Of a DNA stretch of 64,000 bases, positions 14,763-25,575 are shown in pieces. The position numbers were made by a program, and so were the translations under genes. The notes below the pieces were generated by a model. That model was not told where the DNA came from. It was given only the letters and a program-made list of their open reading frames with translations, and searched no databases. Origin of the DNA: Burkholderiales bacterium (GTDB taxonomy: Bacteria; Pseudomonadota; Gammaproteobacteria; Burkholderiales; SG8-39); contig JADGRQ010000027.1 of NCBI GenBank assembly GCA_017880775.1, positions 1 to 64,000 on the forward strand, in the 5' to 3' direction. Every line of letters begins with the position of its first letter. Position 1 is the first letter of the stretch.

Positions 14763-15829
14763 GCAAGTTTTTGCCGATTGGCCGCGAGCCGGGCGTCGAC
14801 CAACGCAACTACCGCATCCACGGCAGCGGAGTGCATGCCCTTCTGCGCCGCGATGGTCTTTACCAGACGATCCACGCGCTCGATATTGGGCGCGCCGCCA
14901 AACAGGGCCCGCGCCGCGGAGGAAGGTCCGGCAAGCCCTTGAGCAGCGGCGGCGTACTTGTCAAAGGGAACCAGATCTTTCGCGTCCGCGCCGAGCGACA
15001 TGCACAGCTTGGCCACCCAGTCGTACACCGAGCGCGATGCCTCGAGGTCGCCGTGCACCGCTTCGTTGATGGATCGCATCCCGTCTTTCTGGATGCAGCG
15101 ATAGTTGCCCGCCAGCAACATGCTCCATTTTGCCAGCGGCACGAAGACCGAGTCGTGCACCCTGAGCTTGACCGGCAATTCGATCCTGCCGGAGCCGGTG
15201 TCAAACCGCGCCGCTTCGATATCCGATTCCAGCCGGCGCAAAATCGCGGTGTGCGCCTCTGAATCGAAGCGCGCAGATTTGAAATTGGTCGGCAGACGGA
15301 CCTGCAGCACGTTGACCTTTTCTTCCGGCGGGCGAAAAGCCTGCGGGTCCGGGCTGCATAGAGTCATCAGCTTGGGATCAAAGCTGTCCCAGACGGTGGG
15401 ATCGGTATAGCACGCTCTGCAGGCATTGACCGAAACGCCCGGAATGCGCGCCAGATAGGGCAACGGAGGCATGTTCATGATCGACATGCACGGAACCTTG
15501 GCTTTGGCAACCGCGTCGAGCAACTCGCGCACGCCGGGCGAGCGATACTGGGGCTCCTGCATGGCCAGTACGACAAGATCGTAGTCTCCCGGATTGATTG
15601 CTCCCGGAATAGCGGCAGACAGTTTGCCGGGCAGTTTCCGCGAATCGAGTTCGACGAGCCCGTCGCTGCCTTTGACCGGCATGCGTACCCGGGTGCCTTC
15701 ATTGTTGATCAACTCCGCTTCAGCCGGGAGGCACACCAGCTTTGCCGTATGGCCCGCAAGCAGAAGCTTGGTTGCCAGCAGTGAACCATACGAGGCGCCC
15801 ATGATGAGAACGTTGTAAATAGTTTGCAT
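14729..15829 (-). CDS. Ketopantoate reductase-like (PanE/ApbA N-terminal domain) protein, 366 aa
   Basis: The ATG at 15829 has GGAGGAAA just upstream, so the longer frame (to 15895) is not used. The N-terminus NVLIMGASYGSLLATKLLLAG (about 6-26) is a Rossmann nucleotide-binding turn like that of 2-dehydropantoate 2-reductases, with Gly residues spaced as in GxGxxG variants. The C-terminal half is helical (HDSVFVPLAKWSMLLAGNYR), as in the family. Length is about 60 residues more than PanE, so the substrate may differ. It overlaps the 3' end of glnG by 34 nt tail to tail, and is divergent from aceB. Confidence 0.65.
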   Translation of the reverse strand: MQTIYNVLIMGASYGSLLATKLLLAGHTAKLVCLPAEAELINNEGTRVRMPVKGSDGLVELDSRKLPGKLSAAIPGAINPGDYDLVVLAMQEPQYRSPGVRELLDAVAKAKVPCMSIMNMPPLPYLARIPGVSVNACRACYTDPTVWDSFDPKLMTLCSPDPQAFRPPEEKVNVLQVRLPTNFKSARFDSEAHTAILRRLESDIEAARFDTGSGRIELPVKLRVHDSVFVPLAKWSMLLAGNYRCIQKDGMRSINEAVHGDLEASRSVYDWVAKLCMSLGADAKDLVPFDKYAAAAQGLAGPSSAARALFGGAPNIERVDRLVKTIAAQKGMHSAAVDAVVALVDARLAANRQKLAQSSASPMPSS

Positions 15830-15975
15830 GAAATTTCCTCCGTTCCGTAATGTGAAACGCAAAACCGCTAATCGGGAACAGCCTACTCCTAGCAATGGGC
15901 GATTTCATGTTGCGATGCGACATTCCAGACAGTAAAATTCGGCTTCCCTTTCAAAACAGAGTCTTCCTGCGCGCC

Positions 15976-17577
<1,602 letters not shown>

Positions 17578-17588
17578 ACGGGGGAACC

Positions 17589-18200
17589 ATGATCGACCTG
17601 TACATGTGGGGCACCGCGAACGGCCTGCGCGCGTCGGTGGCGCTTGCCGAATCGGGGCTCGAGCATCGCATCCACAAGGTGGACCTCACCAAGGGTGAGC
17701 AGAAGAAGCCCGAGTTCCTGGCGCGGAATCCCGCTGGGCAAATCCCGGTGATGGTGGACGCCGACGGCGCCGGCGGCGCGCGGCTGGTGCTCGCGCAGTC
17801 GGGAGCGATCGTGCTCTACGTCGCCGAGAAGAGCGGCAAGTTCCTGCCGAAGGACGGCGCGCGCCGCGCCGCCGCGCAGCAGTGGTTCATGATGGGCGCG
17901 AGTGATATCGCCGGCACCAGCGGCACGCTGTTTCTGCTGGAAAACCTCGCGCCCGAAAAATCGGCGAAGAACGCGGAGTTCTTCAAGGACAGGCTGGTCA
18001 AAATGTTCTCGCTGCTCGAACAGCGCCTCTCGGGCCGCGAGTTCGTCGCCGACGAGCTCTCGATCGCGGACCTGATGCTCTATCCCAATTACTCGCTGCG
18101 CAAGCCGTTGCTCGATGCCTCCGGCAGCTTCGCGAACCTGAACCGGTGGGGCGCAATGATGGCTGCGCGGCCGGGGGTGCAGAAGGGGATGAATCCCTAA
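17589..18200 (+). CDS. Glutathione S-transferase family protein
   Basis: 203 residues. N-terminal thioredoxin-like domain with [16 protein letters not shown], the cis-Pro in GQIPVMV (about 51-57) and the Gln-Ser glutathione-binding pair in [14 protein letters not shown]. The helical C-terminal domain has the N-capping motif [11 protein letters not shown]. It resembles the YfcG/GstB-like branch. It may act on small electrophiles or disulfides; the substrate is unknown. It probably shares a transcript with aceB (11-nt gap) and overlaps the stop of convergent xthA by 4 nt. Confidence 0.88.
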   Translation: MIDLYMWGTANGLRASVALAESGLEHRIHKVDLTKGEQKKPEFLARNPAGQIPVMVDADGAGGARLVLAQSGAIVLYVAEKSGKFLPKDGARRAAAQQWFMMGASDIAGTSGTLFLLENLAPEKSAKNAEFFKDRLVKMFSLLEQRLSGREFVADELSIADLMLYPNYSLRKPLLDASGSFANLNRWGAMMAARPGVQKGMNP

Positions 18201-18961
18201 CGGAGTTCAGCAATCACCGGCGTGTGGTCCGACGGGCGCTCGAGCTTCCTCGGCGCCTTGTCAATGGTGCAGGCGGTGCAGCGCGCCGCAAGCGACGGCG
18301 ATAACAGGATGTGGTCGATGCGCAGGCCCGCGTTGCGGCGAAACGCGAGCATCCGGTAGTCCCACCACGAGAACGATTTCTCCGGCTGCTCGAACAGCCG
18401 GAAGCTGTCCTTGAATCCAAGCGCCAGCAATGACCGGAACGCCTCGCGCTCGGGCTCGGAGACGAGCACCTGTCCTTCCCAGGCCTTCGGGTCGTGCACA
18501 TCGCGGTCTTCTGGCGCGACGTTCAGGTCGCCCAGCACCGCAAGATCGGGATGGCCAAGCATTTCGTCCGCCAGCCACTCGCGCAGCGCCGCGTACCACC
18601 GCAGCTTGTATTCGTACTTCTCCGAGCCGACGGCTTGGCCGTTCGGCGCATACAGGCAGACCATGCGCACGCCGTCGATGGTTGCCGCGAGCACGCGCTT
18701 CTGCTCATCGGCGAATCCCGGAATGCCGGCGAAGGTATCGACCGGTTCCGAGCGCGAGAGTATGGCGACGCCGTTATAGGTCTTCTGACCGGAAAACGCC
18801 GCGCGGTAGCCCGCCGCTGCGATCTCGTCGCGCGGGAACTTCGCATCCTCCAGCTTGAGCTCCTGCAGGCAGATCACATCGGGCTGCGCCGCCGGCAGCC
18901 AGTCGAGCAGCTGCGGGAGGCGGACCTTGAGGGAGTTGATGTTCCAGGTCGCTATACGCAT
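18197..18961 (-). CDS. xthA: Exodeoxyribonuclease III
   Basis: An AP endonuclease and 3'-5' exonuclease of base-excision repair. 254 residues from the ATG at 18961 ([18 protein letters not shown]). The Mg-binding Glu is in LQELKLED, then [33 protein letters not shown] and the C-terminal SDHTPV, all intact members of the endonuclease/exonuclease/phosphatase fold. The longer frame upstream has no similarity to the family. Convergent with the GST gene. Confidence 0.95.
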   Translation of the reverse strand: MRIATWNINSLKVRLPQLLDWLPAAQPDVICLQELKLEDAKFPRDEIAAAGYRAAFSGQKTYNGVAILSRSEPVDTFAGIPGFADEQKRVLAATIDGVRMVCLYAPNGQAVGSEKYEYKLRWYAALREWLADEMLGHPDLAVLGDLNVAPEDRDVHDPKAWEGQVLVSEPEREAFRSLLALGFKDSFRLFEQPEKSFSWWDYRMLAFRRNAGLRIDHILLSPSLAARCTACTIDKAPRKLERPSDHTPVIAELR

Positions 18962-19092
18962 GCCAAAGCAAGAAGTAAGGAAACTATGAGAATCGTACCG
19001 TCGCCAATATCGCCCGAGCTCTGGCCTCCTTACCAAAGATGACGCACAGGCGTAACTAACTGCATCACGTCATCGCGGTGCGGTGGTTGGAC

Positions 19093-19536
19093 CTATTTGG
19101 CGGGGTGAATCTCCACAATGCTGTCCGAAATTGCTGCAGCGACCGTCTCCTCTTCATCCGCGGTGTCGTGAATGCCCGCGTGAAAATACGGGTGACCGTC
19201 GGTTTCTTCAGTGATTCTGATCCAGCGTGAGTCCGCGCATCGCGCGTTCACGGTTGCGCGTGTTCGCCCGACGTTTAGAACCGCATACTTAGCTGTCTTT
19301 CCGGGATTCAGCACTTGCAGGCGGGAAACTTCCGCGCGGAGTTTGACTATGGGTGCAGCCCTATCAGACCTGGTCAACGAATCTAACCAGAATACAGACA
19401 AATAATCTTCGCGCACCTTCCCCGACGTGGCAGGTCTTAGGAGGAACGCCGCGTAGGTGCAACGGCCGTCGTCGTCAAAGTCGGAGCCTTTGCAATACCG
19501 TGCGACATGATCGTTGTCGGGTACCGGCTGCCCCAT
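19093..19536 (-). CDS. Unknown 147-aa protein, last gene of TIGR04255 cassette
   Basis: Not recognised. The ATG at 19536 is chosen because it follows the upstream gene's stop by one base; a longer frame overlaps that gene by 56 nt. The N-terminal part is acidic with two Cys (YCKGSDFDDDGRCTYAAFLL), followed by a beta-strand-rich section (VREDYLSVFWLDSL) and a C-terminal half with a further Cys-Asp-Ser and EEETVAAAISDSIVEI. No signal peptide or membrane segment. Codon use and GC are lower than the core genes. Coupling to the two upstream genes suggests a common task. Confidence 0.6.
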   Translation of the reverse strand: MGQPVPDNDHVARYCKGSDFDDDGRCTYAAFLLRPATSGKVREDYLSVFWLDSLTRSDRAAPIVKLRAEVSRLQVLNPGKTAKYAVLNVGRTRATVNARCADSRWIRITEETDGHPYFHAGIHDTADEEETVAAAISDSIVEIHPAK

Positions 19537-19537
19537 C

Positions 19538-20362
19538 TCAGGCCGCAACCCAATCAAGTTCGTTGAGGTGTGCCTTTTGAAGGAGCTGGTCACAGGTTGT
19601 TTCCCCGGACGCGCGATCGATCCCGGACGGATTTCTAGTATTCGGACTTTTCACCAAGAACCTGACAGTGCCATTCGTAAGGAATCTGGCCGAGAACTCG
19701 GCTTGCTCATCTCTTCGCCAGAAAGCGATGATTTCTCCTGATGGCCCCGCAGCCAGCTTTGGACGCACCACGGTAGGATTCTGTTCAAGGAAGGCAATCA
19801 TATGTGCAACCGACAAACCGGAGATTCTTTCCGCGCCATCGGATTCCTCTAGAACTATTTCCGCCAGCTGCTCTATCCGCGTAGCTAATCCTGTTCCGTA
19901 TGACGGTCGAAACAGCATTCGTAGGTAGCGAAGCAAATGCGGAATCAGATTCGGCTCCGTAGAAGAGCGGAGGGACTCAATGTTGGAAAATGCCGTCGCG
20001 TCCGATGTGGTAATTTGGCGTGGCCTATACCGCGCGCCACTCATCACAATTGGCTTCGGGTGCGGTTCGATGATCGCGAGCGTCCTTAGAACGTCTCCGA
20101 GGGCCTTGGAAAATGCCGACGCAGTTGCCAGCTCAAGGCCAAACTCCAGCGCTCCTACGCTGCTGCCCAAGGTCAACGAAGAAGGGTTCGTCAGAGAAGT
20201 GAGAGGCTGAGCGACTATTGCCCTCTGTTGTTCCGCTTCAATGGTAATGGATGACTGGCGTTCAACTGACATGCGGTATGCCAGCGCCGGGCGGTATGCC
20301 AGAAGGGGCGCGTCAAGTAGTAGCGTCCCTGTTGTATCGAACGAGAGGTTCGTTTCAGCCAT
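19538..20362 (-). CDS. Unknown 274-aa protein, middle gene of TIGR04255 cassette
   Basis: Not recognised. It starts MAETNLSFDTTGTLLLDAPL with an 8-nt overlap with the TIGR04255-like gene, a sign of translational coupling. The first 90 residues are beta-rich and Ser/Thr-rich. A helical middle follows (ALGDVLRTLAIIEP, LIPHLLRYLRMLF), and the last part has FWRRDEQAEFSARFLTNGTVRFLV, a short beta domain. The C-terminal part resembles a regulator of its neighbours no more than an enzyme; no catalytic motif is clear. Lower GC than the flanks. Confidence 0.6.
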   Translation of the reverse strand: MAETNLSFDTTGTLLLDAPLLAYRPALAYRMSVERQSSITIEAEQQRAIVAQPLTSLTNPSSLTLGSSVGALEFGLELATASAFSKALGDVLRTLAIIEPHPKPIVMSGARYRPRQITTSDATAFSNIESLRSSTEPNLIPHLLRYLRMLFRPSYGTGLATRIEQLAEIVLEESDGAERISGLSVAHMIAFLEQNPTVVRPKLAAGPSGEIIAFWRRDEQAEFSARFLTNGTVRFLVKSPNTRNPSGIDRASGETTCDQLLQKAHLNELDWVAA

Positions 20363-21200
20363 TTACCTTCCTCCACACGTCGTCTTGGATCTCACCTTGG
20401 GTCAGATCCGCGAAGCCCAGAACAATCCATCTGTGAGCGGTCTCGAACCACTCCCAGACTTGGTCCGACGACTTGTCCTTCAGCTTTACCCTCGCACTCA
20501 ATTCAAACTTGAGAGTCGGCATTTGATCTCGAACCCGCATTGCCTGCGCTATGCTTGCAGTAAGGATCCCTTCGCCCGGCAGGGGGAACTGAGTCTTCCA
20601 AGCGAGGTTGCTGGGGGGCGGTAGAAATCGTCCCTTCCGCTCGTTCCAGCAGAAGTCGCGAAAAACCTTAGAAAGGTCAGCGACCGACTCCCACCCGTCG
20701 GCCTGTGGAATGTGATTGACGTAGGTCAATTCGCACCCGGTTATCGCCGGGGCGGTAAGCTCGTTTTCGTTGAGAAAGGTCTGAAACATCTCCAGCTGCT
20801 TCTTAAACGTAGCTATGACCGAACTGAAGCGGGGATAAACGTCATTGTCCCCAAAACGTCTCCAGTTGAAATAAAAGCAGTTGCCTTGCAGCTGGATTAG
20901 TCCCTGTTTGTCAGCGGAGATGAACCATTGCCGTGGTAGCGGAAGGCCCGTCGTGCCATCCATCCACCCGCCTGGTGCATCTGGCGTCGCTAGGGGCACT
21001 GCGTGCTCACATTCCGGATAGGTGTCTCTAATGCGCGCCCAATAGAGGCCAACGTGAGCGACGAGGAACTGTTTCAGCGGTTCAAATGTAACGCCGCATG
21101 CCACCTCCGAGACAGGGGGCTTCTCGTAGTGGGGAAGCCTTTCGACTGCCGACTTGGCTGTCGAAGCGGCATCTGCTGTCTTCGCGCCTCGATCCTTCAT
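20355..21200 (-). CDS. TIGR04255 family protein, first gene of three-gene cassette
   Basis: 281 residues from the ATG at 21200, which has GAGAAG upstream; a GTG at 21275 is possible but adds residues outside the family. After a Lys/Ala-rich lead, LPHYEKPPVSEVACGVTF is the TIGR04255 opening (PPV-E---G-xF). It continues with LVAHVGLYWARIRDTYPECE, a central strand ITGCELTYVNHIP and a C-terminal WEWFETAHRWIVLGFADLT. This family is sporadically distributed and uncharacterised. Its usual partners are short unknown genes like those here. Confidence 0.7.
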   Translation of the reverse strand: MKDRGAKTADAASTAKSAVERLPHYEKPPVSEVACGVTFEPLKQFLVAHVGLYWARIRDTYPECEHAVPLATPDAPGGWMDGTTGLPLPRQWFISADKQGLIQLQGNCFYFNWRRFGDNDVYPRFSSVIATFKKQLEMFQTFLNENELTAPAITGCELTYVNHIPQADGWESVADLSKVFRDFCWNERKGRFLPPPSNLAWKTQFPLPGEGILTASIAQAMRVRDQMPTLKFELSARVKLKDKSSDQVWEWFETAHRWIVLGFADLTQGEIQDDVWRKVNG

Positions 21201-21275
21201 TCCGCTTCTCGTCTTCCCAATGGTTCGGCGACCGCTCCGAATAGGATCAGCTAAGTGCTTCGAAGAAGAAATCAC

Positions 21276-21656
21276 AGGCAGGTGCCCCGTGGGCTCATGA
21301 AGGTCCTGTATCCGAGCCTACGGTGCCGCACACAAAAATCGGCGGCGAGTGGGCCGATTGTCATCTCCGACGGCCTAGCGTGTCAACGAGCGAACACATC
21401 TGGCGTATGACTCGGTCGGGTCGGAATATGACAGATTATCAATAAGATGGCGACTCGATCGGCTGGCCTTAGGCCTCTTGGGCAGAGCCGCTTGCAATAG
21501 ATTGCAGTCCTCGGTCGCCTGGCAAAGTGCAGCCCATTCACTAGAGTTTCTCGGAGTCTGGCAGGCAAACGTGCGCAATCGGTAATTCCCGGTCGTGAGA
21601 CGCATCAGGAAAACGACAGCATGTGGCGAGAAAATGGTTCTACACACTCGCTGAAC
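21276..21656. other. Gene-poor gap between the TIGR04255 cassette and the MFS gene
   Basis: 381 nt without a convincing gene. A 90-codon minus-strand frame (21375-21647) has no recognisable features and unusual codon use, so it was not called. The stretch must hold the promoter of the TIGR04255 cassette and the 3' end of the MFS transcript. One terminator-like hairpin lies inside it. GC is lower than in the flanking core genes, so it is probably part of the acquired block. Confidence 0.5.
21331..21359 (-). terminator. Possible rho-independent terminator (minus strand)
   Basis: AATCGGC (21337-21343) and GCCGATT (21353-21359) form a 7-bp stem with a 9-nt loop. On the minus strand the stem is followed by TTTTTG. 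It would end a transcript coming from the MFS gene and protect the cassette from read-through. Confidence 0.45.
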
Positions 21657-22832
21657 TCATGGACGCCGCCGGCCGAAGGTGTCGATGACCCAGGCCAGCA
21701 CTGTGCACGCGGCGATTACCGCCGCCATCGGCACCGCGCCACTGCCCGGCATGAATCCCACGGCCACGGTGGCGACTACGCCTGCGAGCGCCTGGCACGT
21801 CCCCAGCAGTGCCGAGGCAGTGCCGGCATCCGCACCAAACGGCGTCATCGCGATGGCACTGGCGTTGGGCGCAATGAAGCCGATCGAGGCCACCACGAAG
21901 AACAACGGCAGCACGACGCCTGGCAGGCCGCCGGCGCCGGTCGTCGCCGTCGCAAGCAGAACCAGCGCCATCATCGTCTGCAGGCGTATCGCCCTGCGCA
22001 GGATGACGGCGCTCCTTGCGCGACGCAGCAGCCGCGAGTTCATCTGCGACCCGGCGATCAAGCCCAGGGCGTTGGCGCCGAAGAACCAGCCAAAGGCCTC
22101 GACGCGCACGCCGAAATACTGGATCAGCACGAACGGCGCGGACGAGATGTACGCAAACACCGCGGCGAAAGGCAACGCGAGCAGCATCCCCGGCACGACG
22201 AAGCGTGCGTCGCGCGCGACGCTGCGGATGCGCCCCAGCGCGTCGCCCAGACTGCCCGTGCGTCGCGTGGAACGCTCCAGCGTCTCGGGTAGCGCGGCGA
22301 GTGTCGCGACCAGGGCAACAGTGCCAAAGGCGGCCAGCACCCAGAAAATGGTCCGCCACCCGCCGTGCACCAGTACGTAACCACCGGCGAGCGGGGCGAG
22401 AATCGGCGCAAGCCCCATGACCAGCACCATGGCGGAAAACATGCGCGCCGCATCCGCCCCGACGTAAAGGTCGCGTATCGTTGCGCGCGCGATCACCATG
22501 CCCGCGCAACCGCCAAGCGCCTGCACAAACCGCAGCGCGATCAGGCTCTGCACGCTCCATGCGATTGCGCAGCCCACGGACGCGAGCAGAAATATGCCCA
22601 GTCCCGCAGCGAGCGGCAGCTTGCGGCCGAGTCTGTCTGAAAGCGGTCCGTAGAAAAGCTGGCCTAAAGCCATGCCGAAAAAATATGCCGCGAGCGTGTG
22701 CTGCACCGATGCCGGCGAGGCCGCGAGCTCTGCTTCGAGCGTCGGCAGGCTCGGCAGGTACATGTCGATCGACAGCGGACCGAGCGCGGTCACCGAGCCG
22801 AGGACAAGCGCGAGCCGCAGGCGGCTGATCAC
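21657..22832 (-). CDS. Bcr/CflA-type multidrug efflux MFS transporter
   Basis: An inner-membrane drug:proton antiporter, 391 residues with about 12 hydrophobic segments. The Bcr/CflA opening is seen in LGPLSIDMYLPSLPTLEAEL (about 18-37). Motif A is GQLFYGPLSDRLGRK (about 57-71), and the drug-antiporter motif C region GLAPILAPLAGGYV (about 140-153) follows helix 5. The family exports bicyclomycin, chloramphenicol or similar drugs in other species. Transcribed alone; a larger overlapping frame on the same strand is a shadow. Confidence 0.88.
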   Translation of the reverse strand: MISRLRLALVLGSVTALGPLSIDMYLPSLPTLEAELAASPASVQHTLAAYFFGMALGQLFYGPLSDRLGRKLPLAAGLGIFLLASVGCAIAWSVQSLIALRFVQALGGCAGMVIARATIRDLYVGADAARMFSAMVLVMGLAPILAPLAGGYVLVHGGWRTIFWVLAAFGTVALVATLAALPETLERSTRRTGSLGDALGRIRSVARDARFVVPGMLLALPFAAVFAYISSAPFVLIQYFGVRVEAFGWFFGANALGLIAGSQMNSRLLRRARSAVILRRAIRLQTMMALVLLATATTGAGGLPGVVLPLFFVVASIGFIAPNASAIAMTPFGADAGTASALLGTCQALAGVVATVAVGFMPGSGAVPMAAVIAACTVLAWVIDTFGRRRP

Positions 22833-22908
22833 GATGGGTGCTCCGGGGCGAAGTGCCTCGCCCCGCTGGGGTCAAACGTCGCCGGCTGCGACTTTCATCG
22901 CAGTCAGG

Positions 22909-23481
22909 TCACTGCGCGGGAGGCTTCTGTTCGCCGTCCGGTGCAGCCGGCGCGGCCGCAGCCGGCGCACCCGCCGCTTCATAGCCCTCAGGCACGGGTG
23001 GCGCCGCCTGATTGCGCGCCGGCATCGAGCCAGCCTTCGGATAGCCCGCGATGTCGAGCAGCCTGTCGAAGGCCCCCTGCTCGAAGCCCTTCTGCACGTT
23101 GCTGCCGACCTGCAGCGTCGGGACCTGCTTCGCGCCCGAAATCTTCATGAGCAGCTCGTTCGTCTCCGCGTCCCAGACCTGGACCTCCCTGAACGGCACG
23201 CCGCGTTTGTTGAGCGTCGCGCGCGCCTCCGGGCAGCCTTCCTTGCAGGAAGGCGAGGTGTAGAGCGTGGCCGGGGCATTCTTGACCGCGAGCTGCAGCT
23301 CGAACGGAGTTTGGCTCGATACCACGCCGCCCTTGAAGTCCTTCTTCTGCACGCCCTTGGACGACGGCGGGGGCGGCGTATCGCTGTAATGCACGCCGCC
23401 TTTGTCGTCGGTCCAGCGGTACTGCTGCGCGAGGGCGCAGGCGGTCGCGGTTGCCAGGATCAGAAACAGCGCCGTTCGCAT
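22909..23481 (-). CDS. Secreted glutaredoxin-like protein with DUF4124 domain
   Basis: 190 residues. A signal peptide (MRTALFLILATATACALA) is followed by a DUF4124 module (QYRWTDDKGGVHYSDTPPPP, residues 20-39). A glutaredoxin-like domain then has SPSCKEGCPEARATLNKRGV (about 77-96); the usual CxxC is replaced by CKEGC, two Cys with three residues between. A cis-Pro (KQVPTLQVG) and a GFEQGAFDRLL helix complete the fold. The tail is rich in Ala and Pro. It is probably a periplasmic thiol protein; redox activity is inferred. It is upstream-adjacent to neither partner, 20 nt after prlC. Confidence 0.78.
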   Translation of the reverse strand: MRTALFLILATATACALAQQYRWTDDKGGVHYSDTPPPPSSKGVQKKDFKGGVVSSQTPFELQLAVKNAPATLYTSPSCKEGCPEARATLNKRGVPFREVQVWDAETNELLMKISGAKQVPTLQVGSNVQKGFEQGAFDRLLDIAGYPKAGSMPARNQAAPPVPEGYEAAGAPAAAAPAAPDGEQKPPAQ

Positions 23482-23501
23482 GGCGTTTTCACTCTATACG
23501 A

Positions 23502-25556
23502 TCACGCGGGAATCATACCATTGTGACGCAGCAGAGCATCGACGCGCGGCTCGCGCCCGCGGAAGGCGCGGAACGATTCCGCAGCGGGGCGGCTGCCGCC
23601 CACCGCAAGCACCTCATCGCGGAAGCGCGCGCCGATCGCGGGGTCGATGACGCCGTTCGCGCCGCGCCGCGCGTCGCGCATTTCCTCGAATGCGCTGAAC
23701 GCGTCCGCAGACAGCACCTCGGCCCACTTGTAGCTGTAGTAGCCTGCGGCGTATCCACCGCCGAAGATGTGGGAGAAGTTGTTCGGAAAGCGGTTGTACG
23801 CCGGCGGGAACAGAACGGCGACGCGTTTGCGCACCTCGTCGAGCAGGTCGAGCGCGCTCGCTCCCGCGCCGGCGTCGAAGTCGAAGTGCAGGCGCATGTC
23901 GAACAGCGCGTATTCGATCTGCCTGAGCATTCCCAGTCCCGCCTGGAAGTTCTTCGCCGCGAGCATCTTGTCGAACAGCGCGCGCGGCAATGTTTCACCG
24001 GTATCGACGTGCCGCGCCATCTGGCGCAGCACCTCCCATTCCCAGCAGAAGTTCTCCATGAACTGGCTCGGCAGCTCGACCGCGTCCCACTCCACTCCGT
24101 TGATGCCGGACACGCCGAGGTCTTCGATGCGCGTGAGCAGGTGGTGCAGGCCGTGGCCGAATTCGTGAAACAGCGTGATCACATCGTCGTGCGTGAACAG
24201 CGCCGGTTTGTTTCCGACCGGCCGCGCAAAGTTGCAGTTGAGGTAGGCCACCGGTGTCTGGAGGGCATGCGGCTTTCTGCGCCGCGCGATCGCATCGTCC
24301 ATCCACGCGCCGCCGCGCTTGGTCTCGCGCGCGTAAAGATCCAGATAGAACTGGCCGATCATCGCGCCGCTCGCGTCGCGCACCTCGAAGAAACGCACGT
24401 CCTCGTGCCAGGTGGCGGCCTGCGCTTCGCTGATGCGCACGTCGTACAGCGTTTCGACCAGCCGGAACATCCCGGGCACCACCTGCGTTTCCGGAAAGTA
24501 CTGTTTCACTTCCTGATCGGAAAATGCAAACCGCTTGGCGCGCAGCTTTTCAGAGGTGAACGCGACGTCCCAGGCTTCGAGGCGGTCGATTCCCGGTTCC
24601 GAGCGGGCAAACGCCTGCAACTCGGCTGCATCCTGCTCGGCGAAGGAACGCGCGCGGCGCGCGAGATCGTCGAGGAATTCGAGCACCTGCGCGGGCGAAT
24701 CGGCCATTTTCGGCACCAGCGAGCACTCGGCGAAGCTCGCGTAGCCGAGCAGCTTCGCTTCTTCGCCGCGCAGCGCGACGATGCGCCCGATGGAGGCCGT
24801 GTTGTCCCATTCGGGCTTGCCGAATTCCGAGGCGCGCGTGACGCTCTCGCGGTACATGGTCTCGCGCAGCGCGCGGTCCTCGGCATACTGCATCACCGGT
24901 ATGTAGGAAGGCGCATGCAGCGTGAACTTCCAGCCCTGTTTGCCGTCCTTCAGCGCGGCTTCGCGAGCGGGGGCAAGCTCGTCGGCCGGGATACCCGCGA
25001 CCCGCCGCTCATCGTCGATCACGAGCGAAAACGCGTTGGTCGCATCCAGAACGTTCTCGGAGAAGCGCGACGACAGCGAGGCGAGCTCCTCCTCGATCTC
25101 GGCGTAGCGGCGCTTATCGGCAGCCGGCAGCTCGGCGCCGCCCAGCCTGAAGTCGCGCAGCGCGTTTTCCACGATGCGCTTGCGCGCCGCGCTGAGCGCC
25201 GCGAAACCGGCCGACGCGCGCAGCGCGCGGTACTTCTCGAACAGCGCCTGATTCTGGCCCAGCTCGGTCCAGTATTGGGTGACCTTGGGCAGGCCGGCGT
25301 TGTACGCCTCGCGCAATTCGGGGCTGTCGAGCACCGCGTGCAGATGGGACACCTGGCCCCATGCGCGACCGAGCCGCTCGTTCGCGTCCTCAAGCGGCGC
25401 GATGAACGCCGCCCACTCTGCAGGCACCTCCGGACGCAACGCGTGGGCAACCGCCTCGCGCGCGTCCGCGAGCAACTCGTCGACCGCAGGTGCGACATGC
25501 GCCGGCAGGATGTCGCCGAATCTCGGCAGACCGGTGAAGTCGAGCAACGGGTTCAT
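23502..25556 (-). CDS. prlC: Oligopeptidase A (M3 metallopeptidase)
   Basis: A cytoplasmic zinc endopeptidase that degrades short peptides, including cleaved signal peptides. 684 residues from the ATG at 25556 (MNPLLDFTGLPRFGDILPAH), the typical start; 15 further upstream residues are not conserved. The zinc motif HEFGH is present in LFHEFGHGLHHLL, with the third ligand Glu in GVEWDAVELPSQFMENF. The substrate-binding YAAGYYSYKWAEVLSAD is near the C-terminus. It is 19 nt downstream of folD's stop, so the two probably share a transcript. Confidence 0.95.
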   Translation of the reverse strand: MNPLLDFTGLPRFGDILPAHVAPAVDELLADAREAVAHALRPEVPAEWAAFIAPLEDANERLGRAWGQVSHLHAVLDSPELREAYNAGLPKVTQYWTELGQNQALFEKYRALRASAGFAALSAARKRIVENALRDFRLGGAELPAADKRRYAEIEEELASLSSRFSENVLDATNAFSLVIDDERRVAGIPADELAPAREAALKDGKQGWKFTLHAPSYIPVMQYAEDRALRETMYRESVTRASEFGKPEWDNTASIGRIVALRGEEAKLLGYASFAECSLVPKMADSPAQVLEFLDDLARRARSFAEQDAAELQAFARSEPGIDRLEAWDVAFTSEKLRAKRFAFSDQEVKQYFPETQVVPGMFRLVETLYDVRISEAQAATWHEDVRFFEVRDASGAMIGQFYLDLYARETKRGGAWMDDAIARRRKPHALQTPVAYLNCNFARPVGNKPALFTHDDVITLFHEFGHGLHHLLTRIEDLGVSGINGVEWDAVELPSQFMENFCWEWEVLRQMARHVDTGETLPRALFDKMLAAKNFQAGLGMLRQIEYALFDMRLHFDFDAGAGASALDLLDEVRKRVAVLFPPAYNRFPNNFSHIFGGGYAAGYYSYKWAEVLSADAFSAFEEMRDARRGANGVIDPAIGARFRDEVLAVGGSRPAAESFRAFRGREPRVDALLRHNGMIPA

Positions 25557-25575
25557 GGCGTAACGAAGACTCCGT

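Noticed and set aside
19037-19092. Possible attC site after the TIGR04255 cassette
   Set aside because: It contains TCCAAC and GTTAG ends, but the arms between them do not pair, so it is not comparable with the sites at 4516 and 5061.
21375-21647. 90-codon minus-strand frame in the gap before the MFS gene
   Set aside because: No ribosome site, no recognisable motif and atypical codon use.
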